From NCBI GenBank assembly GCA_014621425.1, contig JAANBB010000206.1, positions 1-64,000 on the forward strand: a DNA stretch of 64,000 nucleotides, written 5' to 3'. This document shows positions 1-12,425 of the stretch, piece by piece; positions within the stretch are counted from its first letter, which is position 1; every line of letters starts with the position of its first letter. Source of the stretch: Cylindrodendrum hubeiense. Taxonomy: Eukaryota; Ascomycota; Sordariomycetes; Hypocreales; Nectriaceae. The notes beneath the pieces are model-generated. The model was given only the letters and a program-made list of their open reading frames with translations. It had not been told where the DNA came from and did not search any database. A program made the translations under genes and the position numbers.

Positions 1-711
1 TTCTCGTTTGGACTCTACCCCTAGTAACAATCGTCATAATCTTGGCCCTGATACCATGATCTCTTCAAGTCTCTTATGCGGCAGGTTCACTGACATATGC
101 TTAAAATAAAGGGTTACTTTCCCATTGTTCCGAGTNGANNNNCGATTNAGCANNNNGCAGGGCCCTCTCGCAACCTCTACAAGGATCCCCGACACCACAC
201 TATTTATGTCGGAATTGTCAGCTGGTGATTCATGCACAGCCCTTGGCTGAAGCCGACGGCCCGAGAGTCCATATCATACCGAGATTCTTCGCATCTTGCA
301 TCGGAAACAGGCCCCAGTCCTGCGCACTTGTGCGACCTCGAGCCGCCTCTTGTCATCGAAATCCCTCCTCTTCTTCTTAATCCCGCCCGGACGAGACGGG
401 TTAGAGGGGAAGCAGATAACGGAATACTCGGGGAGGCTCGAGTTTCGTGACAGGGCCTGTCGTTTGAGCTTTGAACCCGACTTGATGGCTCTCTCTAGGT
501 GCTCAGCCTGTTGGGTGGGTTCCCCGGGTTGAGGTTGCGTTGCGCTAACCGATTCCGAGGTGACAGAGCAGTCCAGCGGTGACATGTCTCTCCCGACCAC
601 GTCTGATAGCGAGTCCTGGCAAAGACCGTCAAGATCCAGCCACTTCCCGAGGTCATCATCCACGGTGTACATGGTGGGAGCCGCTGACTGGGGTGGATTG
701 ACCGAAGCCAT
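1..711 (-). CDS. Zn2Cys6 (C6 fungal-type) transcription factor, N-terminal part, runs off left edge
   Basis: Exon 1 is 711-280 (ATG at 711, 144 codons). An 80-bp intron (279-200) follows, with a GTATGA donor, a CTGAC branch site and an AATAG acceptor. Exon 2 starts at 199. Splicing joins ACFRCKMRRIS to CGVGDPCRGCERAL, giving C-x2-C-x6-C-x5-C-x2-C at residues 135, 138, 145, 151 and 154. These are the first five zinc ligands of a binuclear cluster DNA-binding domain. A basic stretch (KKKRR) just before it may be a nuclear signal or linker. The sixth Cys should lie in the ambiguous bases (136-156). A TGC triplet sits at 150-152, one base out of frame with the assembled N-run, so that run may be mis-sized. 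The family is nuclear DNA-binding regulators; the target is unknown. The rest of the protein lies outside the window. Confidence 0.8.
136..156. other. Cluster of ambiguous bases
   Basis: Ten undetermined bases occur at 136, 139-142, 148 and 153-156. They lie inside exon 2 of the Zn2Cys6 gene and hide the expected sixth zinc-ligand Cys. The frame of the window edge is therefore unreliable. Confidence 0.95.
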
Positions 712-3700
712 GCTTCTACGAGGTCGCCTTGAACGTGAGATCTATGATCGCTCTCGAATAGAGTTGGAGCCTAGTCGTCCGTGGTATTCCTTCCCCTAAC
801 CTTGGACAATGCCGTTTAAGTGGACCCAGACACTGGGGCATCCAATGAGAAGCAAGGTCGCCTGACATAACTCGGTGAAGCTGGAACGAGACGAAAACGG
901 AAATATCCGGTCACGTGAACCATTCATCCAGCCCGTGCACGTCACGGATGTTCCAGAAGCCAGGCACCGAATGAGGGAGTCCCAGAGACTCGGGATTCGT
1001 CATTTTATTCACATGTGTGGCAATGGATTCGCATGCATCGGTCCAGCTCCTCAATAAATTTACAGCTTATGTGTCCAATCTCAAATAACCTCAACTAAGA
1101 GAGATTGACTACTAATTTGGCAGACCTGTCGCCGCGCCGTGCCATAAATGTGCGACAGCCGGAAGATCCAGAGATCTGGGACGGAGTGCACTGTGTGGGC
1201 ATGAGCACGGCCCACGTTTCAGGACAGGAACAGGAGTTAGAACAGAAAGGAACAGGAACGAAAATCAGGGGAGTAATGTAATGTTATCCTGGCCTGGACA
1301 AGGAAGCTAAATGATGAATGGAGTGCGGCGCTGTTGAAGGACAGGGCTCGTTGTGTGGTGCGACGTCCTGGAACATTTCGAGCAGCGTGGGAGAGGCTCC
1401 TTTCGACCATGGATCGGGTCCTAGATTATGGGCCGCAGGTCCTGAACCAAGGACTTGGAGAACCGAAAAGGCGCCAATTGGCAGTGATGTGCATGGCCCA
1501 TTTCAGCTCCGGCTCAGCCCCCTTGGACTCCTTCACCCAACAAGGCCACCGTCCTAAGCAGGGGTCTGGGAGGGTTATGATGCAAGCGCGTATCCGTAGA
1601 TCTGGGGCGGGTCACAATGACGGGAGTTGGGTCCCTTTTAGAGCAATGTACCAAGAATAGGTACCTACCAAAGGATGAGGCACCTTAGGCTGACCCACGG
1701 GCAACCAGCCTGAACCAGAATTTTCTCTTATACCCACTTATTCGCTGCTTCGCTGCTTCGCTACTTGTGCACACAGTACCGCTTCGCTCCCAGGGACCAA
1801 CCATGGTGAACATGACTGAAGCCTCATAACCACTTTGTTTTGTTTTTGAAAGGGGGCTTCAGGGGTAAATACACCTTCAAGTGTCACAGGAGCGGGAGGA
1901 GCGGGAGGAGCGGAGAGTGCATCCACTGAAGCCTCCTGTCTCCTCCTCGTTTTCCTTTTTCCTTTTCCACTTCTCGGCGCCACGCCGTCAACCAGACGAT
2001 GCACGGCCTGTGACAAAGTCAACCCGAAGTCAAAATTAGCTGTCGGGTGCGGTGACAGTTCCTCGGCAATACGATGCTAAATACGACCGGAGTACTTAAT
2101 TCGGATGGGTGAGCTGCATGGGATGGGGATGGGGGGGGACACAAAGAATCGCTAGCCAACGCATCTTTCGCTAGAAGCGCATACAAGCCACGGCCGGAAG
2201 CAATAAGGCTCTGAGACAGTGCCGGTTCGCTGACCTTACGACGGAGGCATTGCACGACGGGTCACGGCCGAGGCCAGGCAAAAGTCTCCGAGAGAGGGTG
2301 CAGCGGCCCGTAGATCCATTTGCTGCTGCGCTGCGGCCCGTGATGACGGACGCTGATGCTGATGCTGAGGCTTATTCTGATGCCATAGCTGATGCTGATG
2401 CTGCGGATGATGGAAGCAGAAGGAGGATGAGGATTATGGCTGTGATGACTGGCGTTGGCAAATGCCATGGCGTTGAGTGAACTCAAACTGGTCCGGTCAC
2501 GATTCCTCCGGCGATGCCTAGAGGTACCCAGGATGACAGGTTGGAGACGAGCGTGGGCCAACCAGAGACCCCTCCGTTGACGGCTGCTACGTACAACTTA
2601 TGACGAGGGTCGACGCGTGGTACGGCAAGGTGATGCCGAAGGTCCTGTACAGTGCGCGGGGCGGCGCGGAGGCAGAGCGGTCATGCGCGCAGTTGATGAG
2701 GAGAAGGTGGAACGTACGTCTGAGTGAGAGGTGAGCACCGGCGGAGTGGTGCTAGATGCACAACCGGATGTAGGTGATGCCATAAGGTTGGTTAGAGGCT
2801 CCGCGAACGAGCGAACGAGCGAACGCATTGGACACGGAAGTCAACAAACAAACGAGCGGGCTCTCTGCTACGTAGTAATAAGCCCCAGACTCTGAGTCCC
2901 TTCTCCCTACCTACTGCATAATAGCAAATGTTTCTCGGAGTACCAAACAGCCCCGAACGACCGGCTGCGTGGACAGCAGGGTGGCGCAGCATCGTGCACC
3001 GTGGGGTTGTCGGTTGGCTGTCGCTGGTTCTGGCCTGTTGCAGCAACCTCCACTGCGTCCAAGGGCAACGGTCGCTGGGGCGGCTGCCGCTGGACTGCCG
3101 CTGGGCTGGCTACCACCTAATTACCTACCAGCAGCAAGTCGCCGTGCCAATTCAAAACGCCAGAACCGCAAGACAGCACCTCATCCAATCTAACTGGCCC
3201 AGCCAAAACACCCAAAGTATTCCCCAAGTCCCTTGCTTCAGACGATCGCGACTATGGAGCAGTTGTACAGTACATCCATTTCCGGTTCCGTCTAGCTCCG
3301 TCTGTGTGGCTACGCTATGCCCGCCGTGGGATCAATTCCAATGTCATCAATATCGAATGTCAACACAGTCGACAGTTGCTCGCCCCAGGCTTCTGCGGTC
3401 GCCATTGTCATGATGAGCTGCACTGGAGTCACGGACTGGCGGCAGACCGGGTCTCTCACTCTCTCACTCTCTCATCAAAAGCTAGACTCGCCCCTCCCCG
3501 CCCCGGACAGTCCGCCATGCTACGCCGCCCTGGCCACCCTTCTACAAGCCCTTCCGTCACAGTTCCGTGGATGGAGCATAGCAGTGTGACCCCTGCTAGA
3601 GCGGCGCAGGCATTGCCCAAACCCCAGGCGGGTCCTGGACTTCAGACGGAGTAGTCGTAGTCGCTCATGCATCGAGGTACGAAGTACCACGTATAGATGG

Positions 3701-5167
3701 AGGATCAACAGAGGCCGTATAACCGCTCCCACCGCTCCAATGGTGCGGGAGCAAGAGTCAGGTGTTGGTTTATGGTTATGTCCCCTGTGCCCCTGAGAGG
3801 TACTGCGTAGTTCGGCCAGTTGGGATGGCTTGAGGCATCGATCCCAATAGTACGGAGTGCCCCCACCACCAACGACATGCGTCCACAACGCGCCCAGGTG
3901 ATGATGTGACGCCTTGCATTGCCAATGGAATCGCTGGTTTGAGCGAACAAATTAGCACGTCTTACTGTACTTGTTCTGCCCCAGCAAGGCAGAGAGATGG
4001 GCAAAGAACGAGCTAGAGCCTGCAACGGGACTCGGCTGCCACCTTGCAGGGCTATGGCTCCTCCATCGTGCTCCTCCATCTTGTTGTCCAGCCGGAACGG
4101 TCGTCCACTGCCGCAATTGCTTTTCACAGGCCTACCACTACGTAGTGCGTCGGTTCTTCCTCTGGTCTTTCGCCTCTCGTCACCACTGTCATCGGTATTG
4201 CTGCTCCACATCTTGTATCCCAGACCAGACCAAGATCCTCCCAAGACCCGCCACTGGTGCCTCCCCAATCCCAAGTCCCCCGGCCACCTGCGACACAACA
4301 CGGCCGGACACGAACAACGAGGCGCCGAGCACGCACGAGCCCCAGCGCAGCGAGCCCTGCCGGACGAGACATCCGGGCTCGTCACGAAGCAACCCACACG
4401 ATGTCTCCACACGGAGCAGCCACTCACCTCCCAAACGCAGTCGCACAGTCTCACACACAGTCTCGTCTTCTCTCCTCCTCCCTGCGTGCGTCCAACAGCG
4501 GTGGCCGCGACGCCGGCCATGGGGCCTTTGCCGCTCTAATTCTAGGTACATGGTGCGCCGTCCTTCGTACTCCCAACGAACTACTCCGCTAGCTGCCTCT
4601 GTCGTCGGCACGCCCCTTGCCCTAGGCCATTCGCGAACGAAAAGAAAAAAACCTCCCTCCCCCCCATTTCAGCCAACGTCATCGTAGCTCCACTCCCTCC
4701 CGAGCCCCCGAGCCGTTGATCCAGAGACGGCGGCGCCCCGTCCCAGTGCCCCGTCCCAGTGCCTCAACCTGCTTCTGGTTCTGGAGCCAAGCCCAGGCCA
4801 AGCCCTGTCCATCAAGGCACTGTGGCACTGCTGGCCCCCCAGTTGGACCCCCAGCTGGACCCCCAGTTATTAGACCCCCGCTCGCTAAGACCCAGGGCCC
4901 AGCTCGTTCAGCCCCAGACGTACAGTACGCATTTCGGCTTGCAGGCTTGCAGGTTTACAGGGCGAAGGAAGCACAGGGAAGTCCTGTCTAGATCTGACAC
5001 GCAGCCACAGGGTACTGCCGCTGGACATACATATCTTGCAGCCTCGACCCGCCCTGCCTCGTCTGCATATACGTTGCCTGCCTCGCTTTGCCTCGCCACT
5101 CTGGGCTTCCATTCTTAGCATTTCTGCTGCATGTAACGCTGGCTGCTGCCGCTGCTGGACAGTCATA
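712..5167. other. Gene-free stretch between the Zn2Cys6 gene and the gene at 5168
   Basis: I find no open frame with splice logic or a recognisable domain. Open stretches here (for example 1738-2022 minus, and 3705-4520 minus) have biased, repetitive composition and no family resemblance. The interval holds short low-complexity tracts: TTCGCTGC-type repeats near 1741-1765, GCTGAT units at 2351-2404, and CCCAGTTGGA-like units near 4838-4871. It also holds TACGTAGTA-like motifs at about 2867 and 4137. The part from about 4 kb onward is pyrimidine-rich, as expected for the promoter and 5' leader of the gene at 5168. Confidence 0.5.
2351..2404. repeat. Imperfect GCTGAT simple repeat
   Basis: Hexamer units GCTGAT recur with interruptions through this stretch. 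It is intergenic with no associated gene, and is probably an ordinary microsatellite. Confidence 0.7.
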
Positions 5168-8100
5168 ATGCCCAACATGACGTCGAGCAAGTCCTTCCGG
5201 GCTTCCATCATCCCCTCTGTCCTCCGCTCCAATACCGACCCCGAGTCCTCCTCCACATCCTCATCAACCTCCGCCGCCGCCGCCAGCAACAGTGAACCTC
5301 GCAAAAAACTGTGGCACAAGTCATCCACCATCGACCTCTCCCACATGCGAGACTCCGGGTCCCGAGACGCTGTACAACCCGGCAACAGCGCCCCTCACAT
5401 GCAGCAAAACGACGCTGCAAGCGGTGCAGCCAATACCAATACCAACACCACCACCACCACCACCACCACCACCGGCACCGCCGCCGCTGGCAACGGAAAG
5501 AACCTGCCCCCACAGCCGCGGCCTGCAGCGTCGAACCGAAAATCAAAGACCTGGGGCAATCGCCTATCTATGCTGCTTCCCTCCCTCATGCTTCCCTCTA
5601 CTACAGAAACGGCGCCTCCGGTTCCGAAGCAGCCCACTACTGCTCCTACTACTGCTCCTCCTCCTCCGCCTGTCGCTGCTGCCTCGCAAACACCCATCTC
5701 AACGCCTACTTCAGCTCCAGCCGCAACTCCCGCCCTCACAAAGTCCTCCACGCCCACCGATAATAGCCCCGCGTCCTCCTCCCCCAGCATTGTCGAGCTG
5801 CCAACCATCCGAATGACGGACGACGACGACTACAACCTGGGCTTTGCCCAGCCCAGCAAGAGCTCGCCCCAGGGGTCCCCGCCAACCCTAGCAACATACC
5901 CTGCCCAGGACAGCGACGCTCTGGACATTTCCCGGTCAGGCAATAATCCTCAAATCATGGCCCCGATCCCCCCTTCTCCCGAGATGAGCCGGGTCGCTCT
6001 CAGCCCTCCCACTATTCCACCGCCCGATGTTCCACCACCCGATGTCCCACCTCCCGCTGTCCCAGTCGCAGCTGAGGAGTCCCCCGCAGAGCAGAACACC
6101 GATTCGATCAAGGTCGGCAAGCTGCGCAAGGAGAACCCCGATGCTCGGCGAAGAAGCAGCTCTCTTCAGCACCTCGCGGGCGAACTTCCTGCCATGATCG
6201 GACACAAGATTCGAACCGACTCTCCCGGCCCCGAGCGCCGGGGACGCCCGGCCTCGATCGCCCAGTCTCCTTCAAACCGCGGGAGTCCAAGCAGCTCTCG
6301 CGTGCCTTCTTCAAATCTCAATCCCCGCCCTGGCTCCTCCAAAGGCGCAGAGAGCCCTAGTCGCGGCCGACTTCGCCGGAGTTGGATGCCGGGCGGCCGG
6401 TCTCGCTCAAACTCAGTGGATGTGTCTGGACAATCGGCGGCAAATGCCTGGGTCTTGTCAGACGACACCCATGCTGAATACAACGCCTCGTATCTGAAGA
6501 ATGCGGAAAAGGTGCGTTTCGCCGGCGTGAAACCTTGGTGCACAGCTAACCTTCTATCATAGGTCCCAGAGCTTTGGAATGAGGGCGGAAATGTCTATGT
6601 TTTCCTCTATCCCCGCATCAGTGGGTGCGGACCGTCCTTCAAAGTCCCCGAGTTCACCGTTAGCTCGTCGTACATCTTCAACGAGCTCATCCAGGCCGAG
6701 TTTGATACCCCCACTACCGGCCGGAGCCGAGGACGGAGTTTTGGAGGCCGAGATAGTCTCAGTGTCGAAGATGCAACTCGATTCATGTCCCCGCCCAGCT
6801 CCCCGCCTCCCATTGACACCTCTGGCGAACTGCGACTCTACTTGCCTACGCCAGCGCCATCGTCGGGATCGGGCCAGTTAGCAGCGCCAGGTCAGGGTTC
6901 GCAGCAAGAGCTGGACAGGCTGATCGCCATTCGAAACCTCTTCGCCTTTTTGACGGGCCAGCCCCTTGTGGCCACCAAGAATAAGCCAACCAACTTCCAG
7001 GCATTCCTTCAGATCGCTGGGCTATTGGAAGAATTTGGCTTCACCAGCCTCGATGGAACCACCTTTGGTGATGCCGTCGACCTCAGCTTTGGCTTCTACA
7101 TGGACCAGATGGGTCTTGCGGACTGCCGACACAGCCGAGAGAAGACACTGGAGGCTTTGATTCTGGGCGAGCGAATGCGGTCCCTGGACCTGTACAACGA
7201 GGCGTTTGCCCATGCTGCTGGCAAGTACTCGGCCATTATGGATTTGCGACTTCCGCTATTCGAGCAGGTTTCCCCCCAAACCCGACAGGGCCTCGAAAGA
7301 GCCCACTTGGACCTCGTAAATCGACAGCATAATATCAATGTCCACTTGGAACAGTTCGAGTTCCCCGCCTTTTTCTCAGGCATCGCAAACTCGACTTCGA
7401 CCGTCGAGTTGAAGCAGGTCCGCTTCAAGGTGTGGAGGAATTCTTTCAACCGGATGCGACACTTTGTTCTTGGCTATTACAAGTCGACCTTTGGTAGTTG
7501 GCCACCAAAGGCCAGCAGCAAGAAGAACCCGTTCTCCGAGAGCGGTCTGAACCGATTGGTGCTTAAGGTTCTTTACTCAGACATGTGTGCGTTGTACGAT
7601 CTGCTTGTTGACCGAAGCAACCGGACTTCGAGAGTGATGGATGAGGTTCCTACACTCTCCGCGGCGGCAGACGAGATGACATCGTCAGCGCTCCGCAACA
7701 TGCTGTCCGAATTCGATCGCTCGAAGCCGCCTGTCCTCCCCCCTATCCCTTATGATACTCCCAAGATTCCTTCTCCGGCTGCTGTCCTGGAGACGTACAA
7801 CTCGCTCTCCACCAAGAAGCAGATCAAGTTCGATAAGAACATCAAGGAACACGAGCTCAGCCTCATCTTGAACAAGGCGTATAACTACGACACAAACAGC
7901 ATCGAGCTCCCCTTCTTGGATCAGTTCAAGGCTTTTGAGCAGCGAGAGGCCCGGGGCAAGATGTCGCAAGATTTCGCCGATCAACGATATGGCTACTGGC
8001 TGTTCTTGTATGCTGTGATCCAGTCGCTACCTGTCCTGGTCGTTGATGCTCCTGGCATGTCTCACACGGAAGGTGTTGAATACTTCCTTTGTGAGCCACC

Positions 8101-8749
8101 GATGGGCAACCCCCCTTGGATTGGGGATCGACAGGTTCGAAAGATGTGGTATGAAGTAGCCGGAGGCGGTGGTCTGGTCGAGCTTTCTACCGATGCAGTT
8201 CTCTTCAGCGTCGAGGCGACTTACCACCGTAGCCACTGTTGGCTGGCTGCGAAGCAATGGGAAGGTCACGAGGGCGACCTTATGCCGCCCCCTCCACAGG
8301 AACCTCCGATGTCGCCGCTGGAACCGCCTCGCACCATGTTCCCCGGCGAAGAAGACTACCTGGGCAACAACCCGCCCACAGGCGGGCCAAACACGCCCTC
8401 GCCGCCCCTCGGAGGGCCGCAGGTTGCTCTACGCCCCCGAACGCACTCTCCAGGAGGAAGCCGTGCTAACCAGGCCTGGCGATCCAGTATCGCGCTCGGC
8501 CTGGAACCTGTTCCACTCCCACCACCCAGTCCCTTTGGAGAACGAACAAGCTCCCTGGGAGGACGGCCAACCAGTATGTACATGTCTGGCAGGAGTCAGT
8601 CAGTCGGCAACCTGGCCGCAATGGGTGGTGGCCGAGACCTCCACCCGGATTCCGCATCAGATGCGGCCAATTCTGGTGCAACATTCGACGACATCTTGGG
8701 CAACGAGAAGAAGAAGAAGCAGACAAAGAAGAAGGGCAGGTTCTTCTAG
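5168..8749 (+). CDS. Large fungal protein of uncharacterised family (DUF8004-like), 1176 aa
   Basis: Two exons, 5168-6511 and 6563-8749, are joined by a 51-bp intron with a GTGCGT donor, a GCTAAC branch site and a CATAG acceptor, in phase 0. I chose the ATG at 5168 because the first methionines of the protein (MPNMTSSKS) follow there; upstream sequence is leader-like. Residues 1-448 are low-complexity: a Ser-rich start, a poly-Thr run near residues 88-104 encoded by an ACC repeat, and Pro/Ser-rich stretches. From about residue 449 (VPELWNEGGNVYVFLYP) to about 950 the sequence is an ordered, mostly alpha-helical-looking domain. I believe this matches the fungal family catalogued as DUF8004; that is recall, not a search. 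The C-terminal part is again Pro-rich and ends in a Lys-rich tail (KKKKQTKKKGRFF). No catalytic motif, signal peptide or membrane helix is seen. Function is unknown; the Ser/Thr-rich arms suggest a phosphorylated regulatory or scaffold protein. Confidence 0.88.
5432..5476 (+). repeat. In-frame ACC trinucleotide repeat coding poly-Thr
   Basis: Runs of AATACC, then ACC, encode an Asn-Thr stretch followed by about nine Thr residues in the N-terminal arm of the protein at 5168-8749. It is a likely site of length polymorphism between isolates. Confidence 0.8.
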
Positions 8750-10088
8750 ATCAATCGCATCGGCATGCAATCATTTTGGATCTCTTAGAGGGCTTTGGGA
8801 TGCCTCTTGTAAATCTTCTGTTCTACTGCTGCATGGATTTTGGCTGTTACTTTTTTCAACACGTTGCCTCATATGTTGCGGTTTCGATTTCCTAAGGTCC
8901 TACCCTTCTTGGCACAGAAGACTGTCAAGTTTGCTATATTTGGAGTTTTTTGTTTTATTTGGCATAAATACTTGGGAGGGGACCTGGGAGAGAAGATACA
9001 AAATTTAACGACCAAGCATGAAAAAATCTACACAGATGTAGGAAAGTTATTAGAAGAGTTTGATAGACTAGTCCATATAATTCGGATGGACAAAGAATTT
9101 AATTTACCGAGCGTGTTGAATCCGTTCAGTTTAGTTGCATAATATTGTGCGTTCCTCGCTCAAGGTCTCATCACCTGTTTATGCACGTGTCGTCTTAGAT
9201 AGTACCTCCTCAATTATATAGTCCAATTTTCGCCGAGGCTTGCTGCCATGAGTATTTTAGAAGTTACTCCTATCCGAAAGTAGGGAATATTTTAATATAT
9301 AATAATGTATACCGAAGTATACCTCTAGAACTGTAGTAACTGTTTAAAGAGAATTGCTATTGGAACAGTACACGCGCTTCTTCCTCGCATTTTCCCTCAG
9401 TATAAGCCAGGGGCTTGATGCGATGAGAATTACAATAAGATGAGAGCCTGATAATAGCTTAATCGTGTAAAAACTATATTTATGCAGGAAATATATTGTT
9501 CTAAGTTAGACGAAGGCGGCGGTGGCCTGTTCATTCTGTGGCACTGGAATAGTCATCGAAGCGGCAGCATCGAAATCTTGGCGCAGGATAAAAAATAAAC
9601 TAAAGTAAAATGAACCCTAATATCAAGGTTATTGAAAAAGATAAGGTAGTGTTTACGATTATTCGTTCTTTGGTCGGACCCCATTGTATTTCGTAGTTGA
9701 GTTTCGACATGTATCTTACGCATGCGAATTGCAATACTCATACAAGTCCATGGTCATGTTAAAAACAGGCACGGAATGAGATGTTCTTTCTATGCGTAAA
9801 AAGACCAAGCATATAGCTGGTTTGTATTTCGTCAACACTCATTAACCTCGAGTGTATTATGGAGGTCTTTAACCTATGTCCTAGTTTTTAATCCTTCAGA
9901 GTAATAATTTGCAAAAACTCCAGTCATGCCTGCCATTCCCGTCCCGTTTAGATATCAGCCGTAAGTCATAAAATGGTGGTTTAATACATGTGTTTCCCAA
10001 GATTCCATATCCAAGAGAAAGCCAGATCTTTCGTCCTTCCCTTATTGCGTTCAACATGCGTTTTCCTTTTCTTTCCTTCTCTTTTTCT
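8750..10088. other. AT-richer intergenic region between convergent genes
   Basis: This spacer separates the convergent genes ending at 8749 and 10089. By eye it is clearly richer in A/T than its surroundings (for example 9240-9360 and 9580-9660). An open frame at 8840-9142 (100 codons) starts in the presumed 3' UTR. It encodes a hydrophobic stretch followed by a charged helical stretch, in AT-rich codons unlike the flanking genes. I recognise no family. It may be UTR, a decayed insertion or a small gene. I see no terminal repeats or target-site duplication. Confidence 0.5.
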
Positions 10089-12425
10089 CTACAGAGTCGG
10101 CTTCGTCCAGCGGCCACGCTCTGTGTGCCACCACCTCTCCTTTTCTTTCCGATCCGCCATGAAGCCATCACGGGTGTTCCACCGGCCGAGACAGCCCTCG
10201 CGACCGCCGGCGAGACTCTCACCGCCGTCGCCCTGAAGATCACGTACGTCAACCAAGCCCCCCTTCTCATCGGTGGATCCCACATCTGACAAGAGGTGAT
10301 ACTTGATCAGACTGCCGGCAGTCCCGATAAAGCCGGCCATGGAGTATGTCTCAGCAGTGGTGCCGTCTTCTTCAATGACGTTGACGGTGAAACGCGGGCG
10401 TGAGTGCGCTGCCTCGAGGCGTGCCTGGGCGGCGAGGCGTGCTGCGTGTAAGTTGGTAACGGGCGGGTGGCGGTTGCCACCAATTGGTGATTGCGGAGTC
10501 CGCGGCGACGGGAGCGAGGTATTGCTGTTGGACTTGAAGAGGTATCGTGTCGGGGAGATGGGGCTGCTGTTGGAACTGGAGTTGAGGCTATAGCCGGGCA
10601 TCTCGATGGGCGTCTCCGGGGTGCGGAACCGGTCCATGTGGAGATCGATACGCTCCACGGGATAGCACAAGTCCTGGAAGAGACCGTCCGGGTCGTTGGG
10701 CACTCGTAGAGTCCTGAGCGCTGGGAAGCCTCCGGCGGCGATGCTCCGGGAGAGGATGTCGTCGGCGCCATTGACTGACAGGGCATGGGCAGTGATGTCC
10801 CAGTGCAGCTTCTTGAGGCTGCCAGAGGCCAGGTAGGGCATCATCCAAAGCGTAAAGGAGTCTTCCTCGGGCATCACGGGGGAGAACGGCTGGATGAGCG
10901 AAAAGGTGGTGAGCGAGCGCAAGTTGGACAGGATGCGGGCGAGGGCAGCCAGCGAGGTCACCGGGGTGTGGCGGAGGTGCAGCTTGCTCAGGGAGAGGCT
11001 GTTGGAGCGGGTGGCGAATGCCGAGAGCCCGTTAGAAGTGACACCGGTGATGCCGGAGAGCGTGAGGGTCTGGAGGGCCGGGAGGGCAAGGAGGTTGCTG
11101 TCATTGAAGGCGTTGGGCGGGATGTTGCAGAGGTGGAGGTGTTTAAGGGAGCGGAGGTACTTGAGCGTCGTGGTGAGGAGAGTCTCTGGAGCGAGAGTGG
11201 CCCCCGGGGCGCAGTGGATAGTGAGAGTCTCGAGGCGAGCCCAATTGTGGTGATGGTTCAAAAAGGTCGTCTCCTGGAACCTCATCAGCTCTGCCGGCAT
11301 CACCAAGCCGAGCTGTTGGGTGCGAGAGTGGATTCGCTGATGCTTCTGGTGCGGCGAGGGGTGGACCAGCCAGCTCATCTGCTTGAGGTTGCGCCTGGTG
11401 GACAAGGCATGGAATATCTTCTTGAACGAGTGGTCGTAGATGGTTGTCGGCCCCGACAAGCTCTCGAGATTGGGGCAAGCCATGACGAGCGACGCAACGA
11501 GGTCATCATAGTCGGCCACATTGCTCCCCTTGACGGGCGCCTCGGGCGCGGGCACCTTCAACACGCGGACGATGGCGGCCAGTTGGGGATTCGCACGCAA
11601 TGAGCGCCGCAGCATCCTGATCCGGGCGCCTTGGTTCAGCTTGTACTTCTTCTTGTGTGCTGCTAAATCAGCCCCCACCAGCTGAATGTCATCGTACCTA
11701 GACCACCTTGTTAGCTCGACGCCACGAAACCGCCCGGCGCGACATGCTCGCCGACCTAGTCACCGACGGAACGGAACTTACAGGGCTATGCGAGCGCTCT
11801 TGTACCACTTTCTCGACGCCATGCTCACGCTGCACACGTCGCGCATCCAGCAGGTTGCGCAGCTCTCGCTGCCGGGGCGGAGGTGAAGATCCCGCAGCTT
11901 GCTCATGATGAGGCCCAACACCTCGCCCGGCAGCATCGCGAACATTTCGTTTTGCTGCAGAGACGTGCGGGCAGGCGCCTGTCGCTTGATGGGCATGGGT
12001 CGTTGGTAGAGGTACTCGGGTCTCCATTGTGCGGTGGACTCTGCACTCTCGAAACTCGTCCTGCTCCCCCACGAAGCTGACCGCCGGCCAGAGCCCATGC
12101 TCGCTCTCGTGCCCATGCTGACGCCGTCGCTCGAGTACATGCTCGCCATGGTTGCCGTTGAGCCATTGGAAAGCCTCTGTGGTCGGTTCAGCTTCGCCGC
12201 AGGCAGCGAGTCGGTTGCCTTTGTAGGATCCGCAGCAGGCGTCTCCAGCCCCGGATAGATGGAATAGTTCGAAACCGATGAGCGAGGCGTCTTCTGCTGG
12301 GTGGTTGCAGTGTCGGTCCTTGAGAGGAAGCCATCGACGGAGTCCTCTCGTACTGGATACAGGTCTGTCACCGGTCCGAAGGATGACGGATGCATTGGCT
12401 GGACCGTTATCGTAGGTCCCTTCAT
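10089..12425 (-). CDS. F-box protein with leucine-rich-repeat-like C-terminal region
   Basis: Exons 12425-11782 and 11697-10089 are joined by an 84-bp intron (GTAAGT donor, GCTAAC branch, TCTAG acceptor), which restores KSARIALYDDIQLVGADL across the junction. The protein is 750 aa from the ATG at 12425. The frame stays open upstream to about 12590 with no ATG, so an additional upstream exon is possible. An F-box core is visible at MFAMLPGEVLGLIMSKL, followed by a Trp/Tyr segment typical of F-box ends. Downstream come repeated Leu-rich segments (LRSLKHLHLCNIP, LPALQTLTLSGITG, LSLSKLHLRHTPV) resembling irregular LRRs. F-box proteins recruit substrates to SCF (Skp1-Cullin-F-box) ubiquitin ligases; the substrate here is unknown. 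The Ser-rich N-terminus and a Ser/Pro loop near the C-terminus are probably disordered. Confidence 0.85.

Noticed and set aside
1738..2022. Minus-strand frame resembling a basic regulatory protein start
   Set aside because: I considered a decayed zinc-cluster gene because of basic residues and a LSQA start, but no Cys pattern is present in any frame.
10785..11603. 272-codon plus-strand frame over the F-box gene
   Set aside because: It is antisense to the leucine-rich region of the F-box protein and Gly/Glu/Val-biased. It is a mirror of the real gene.
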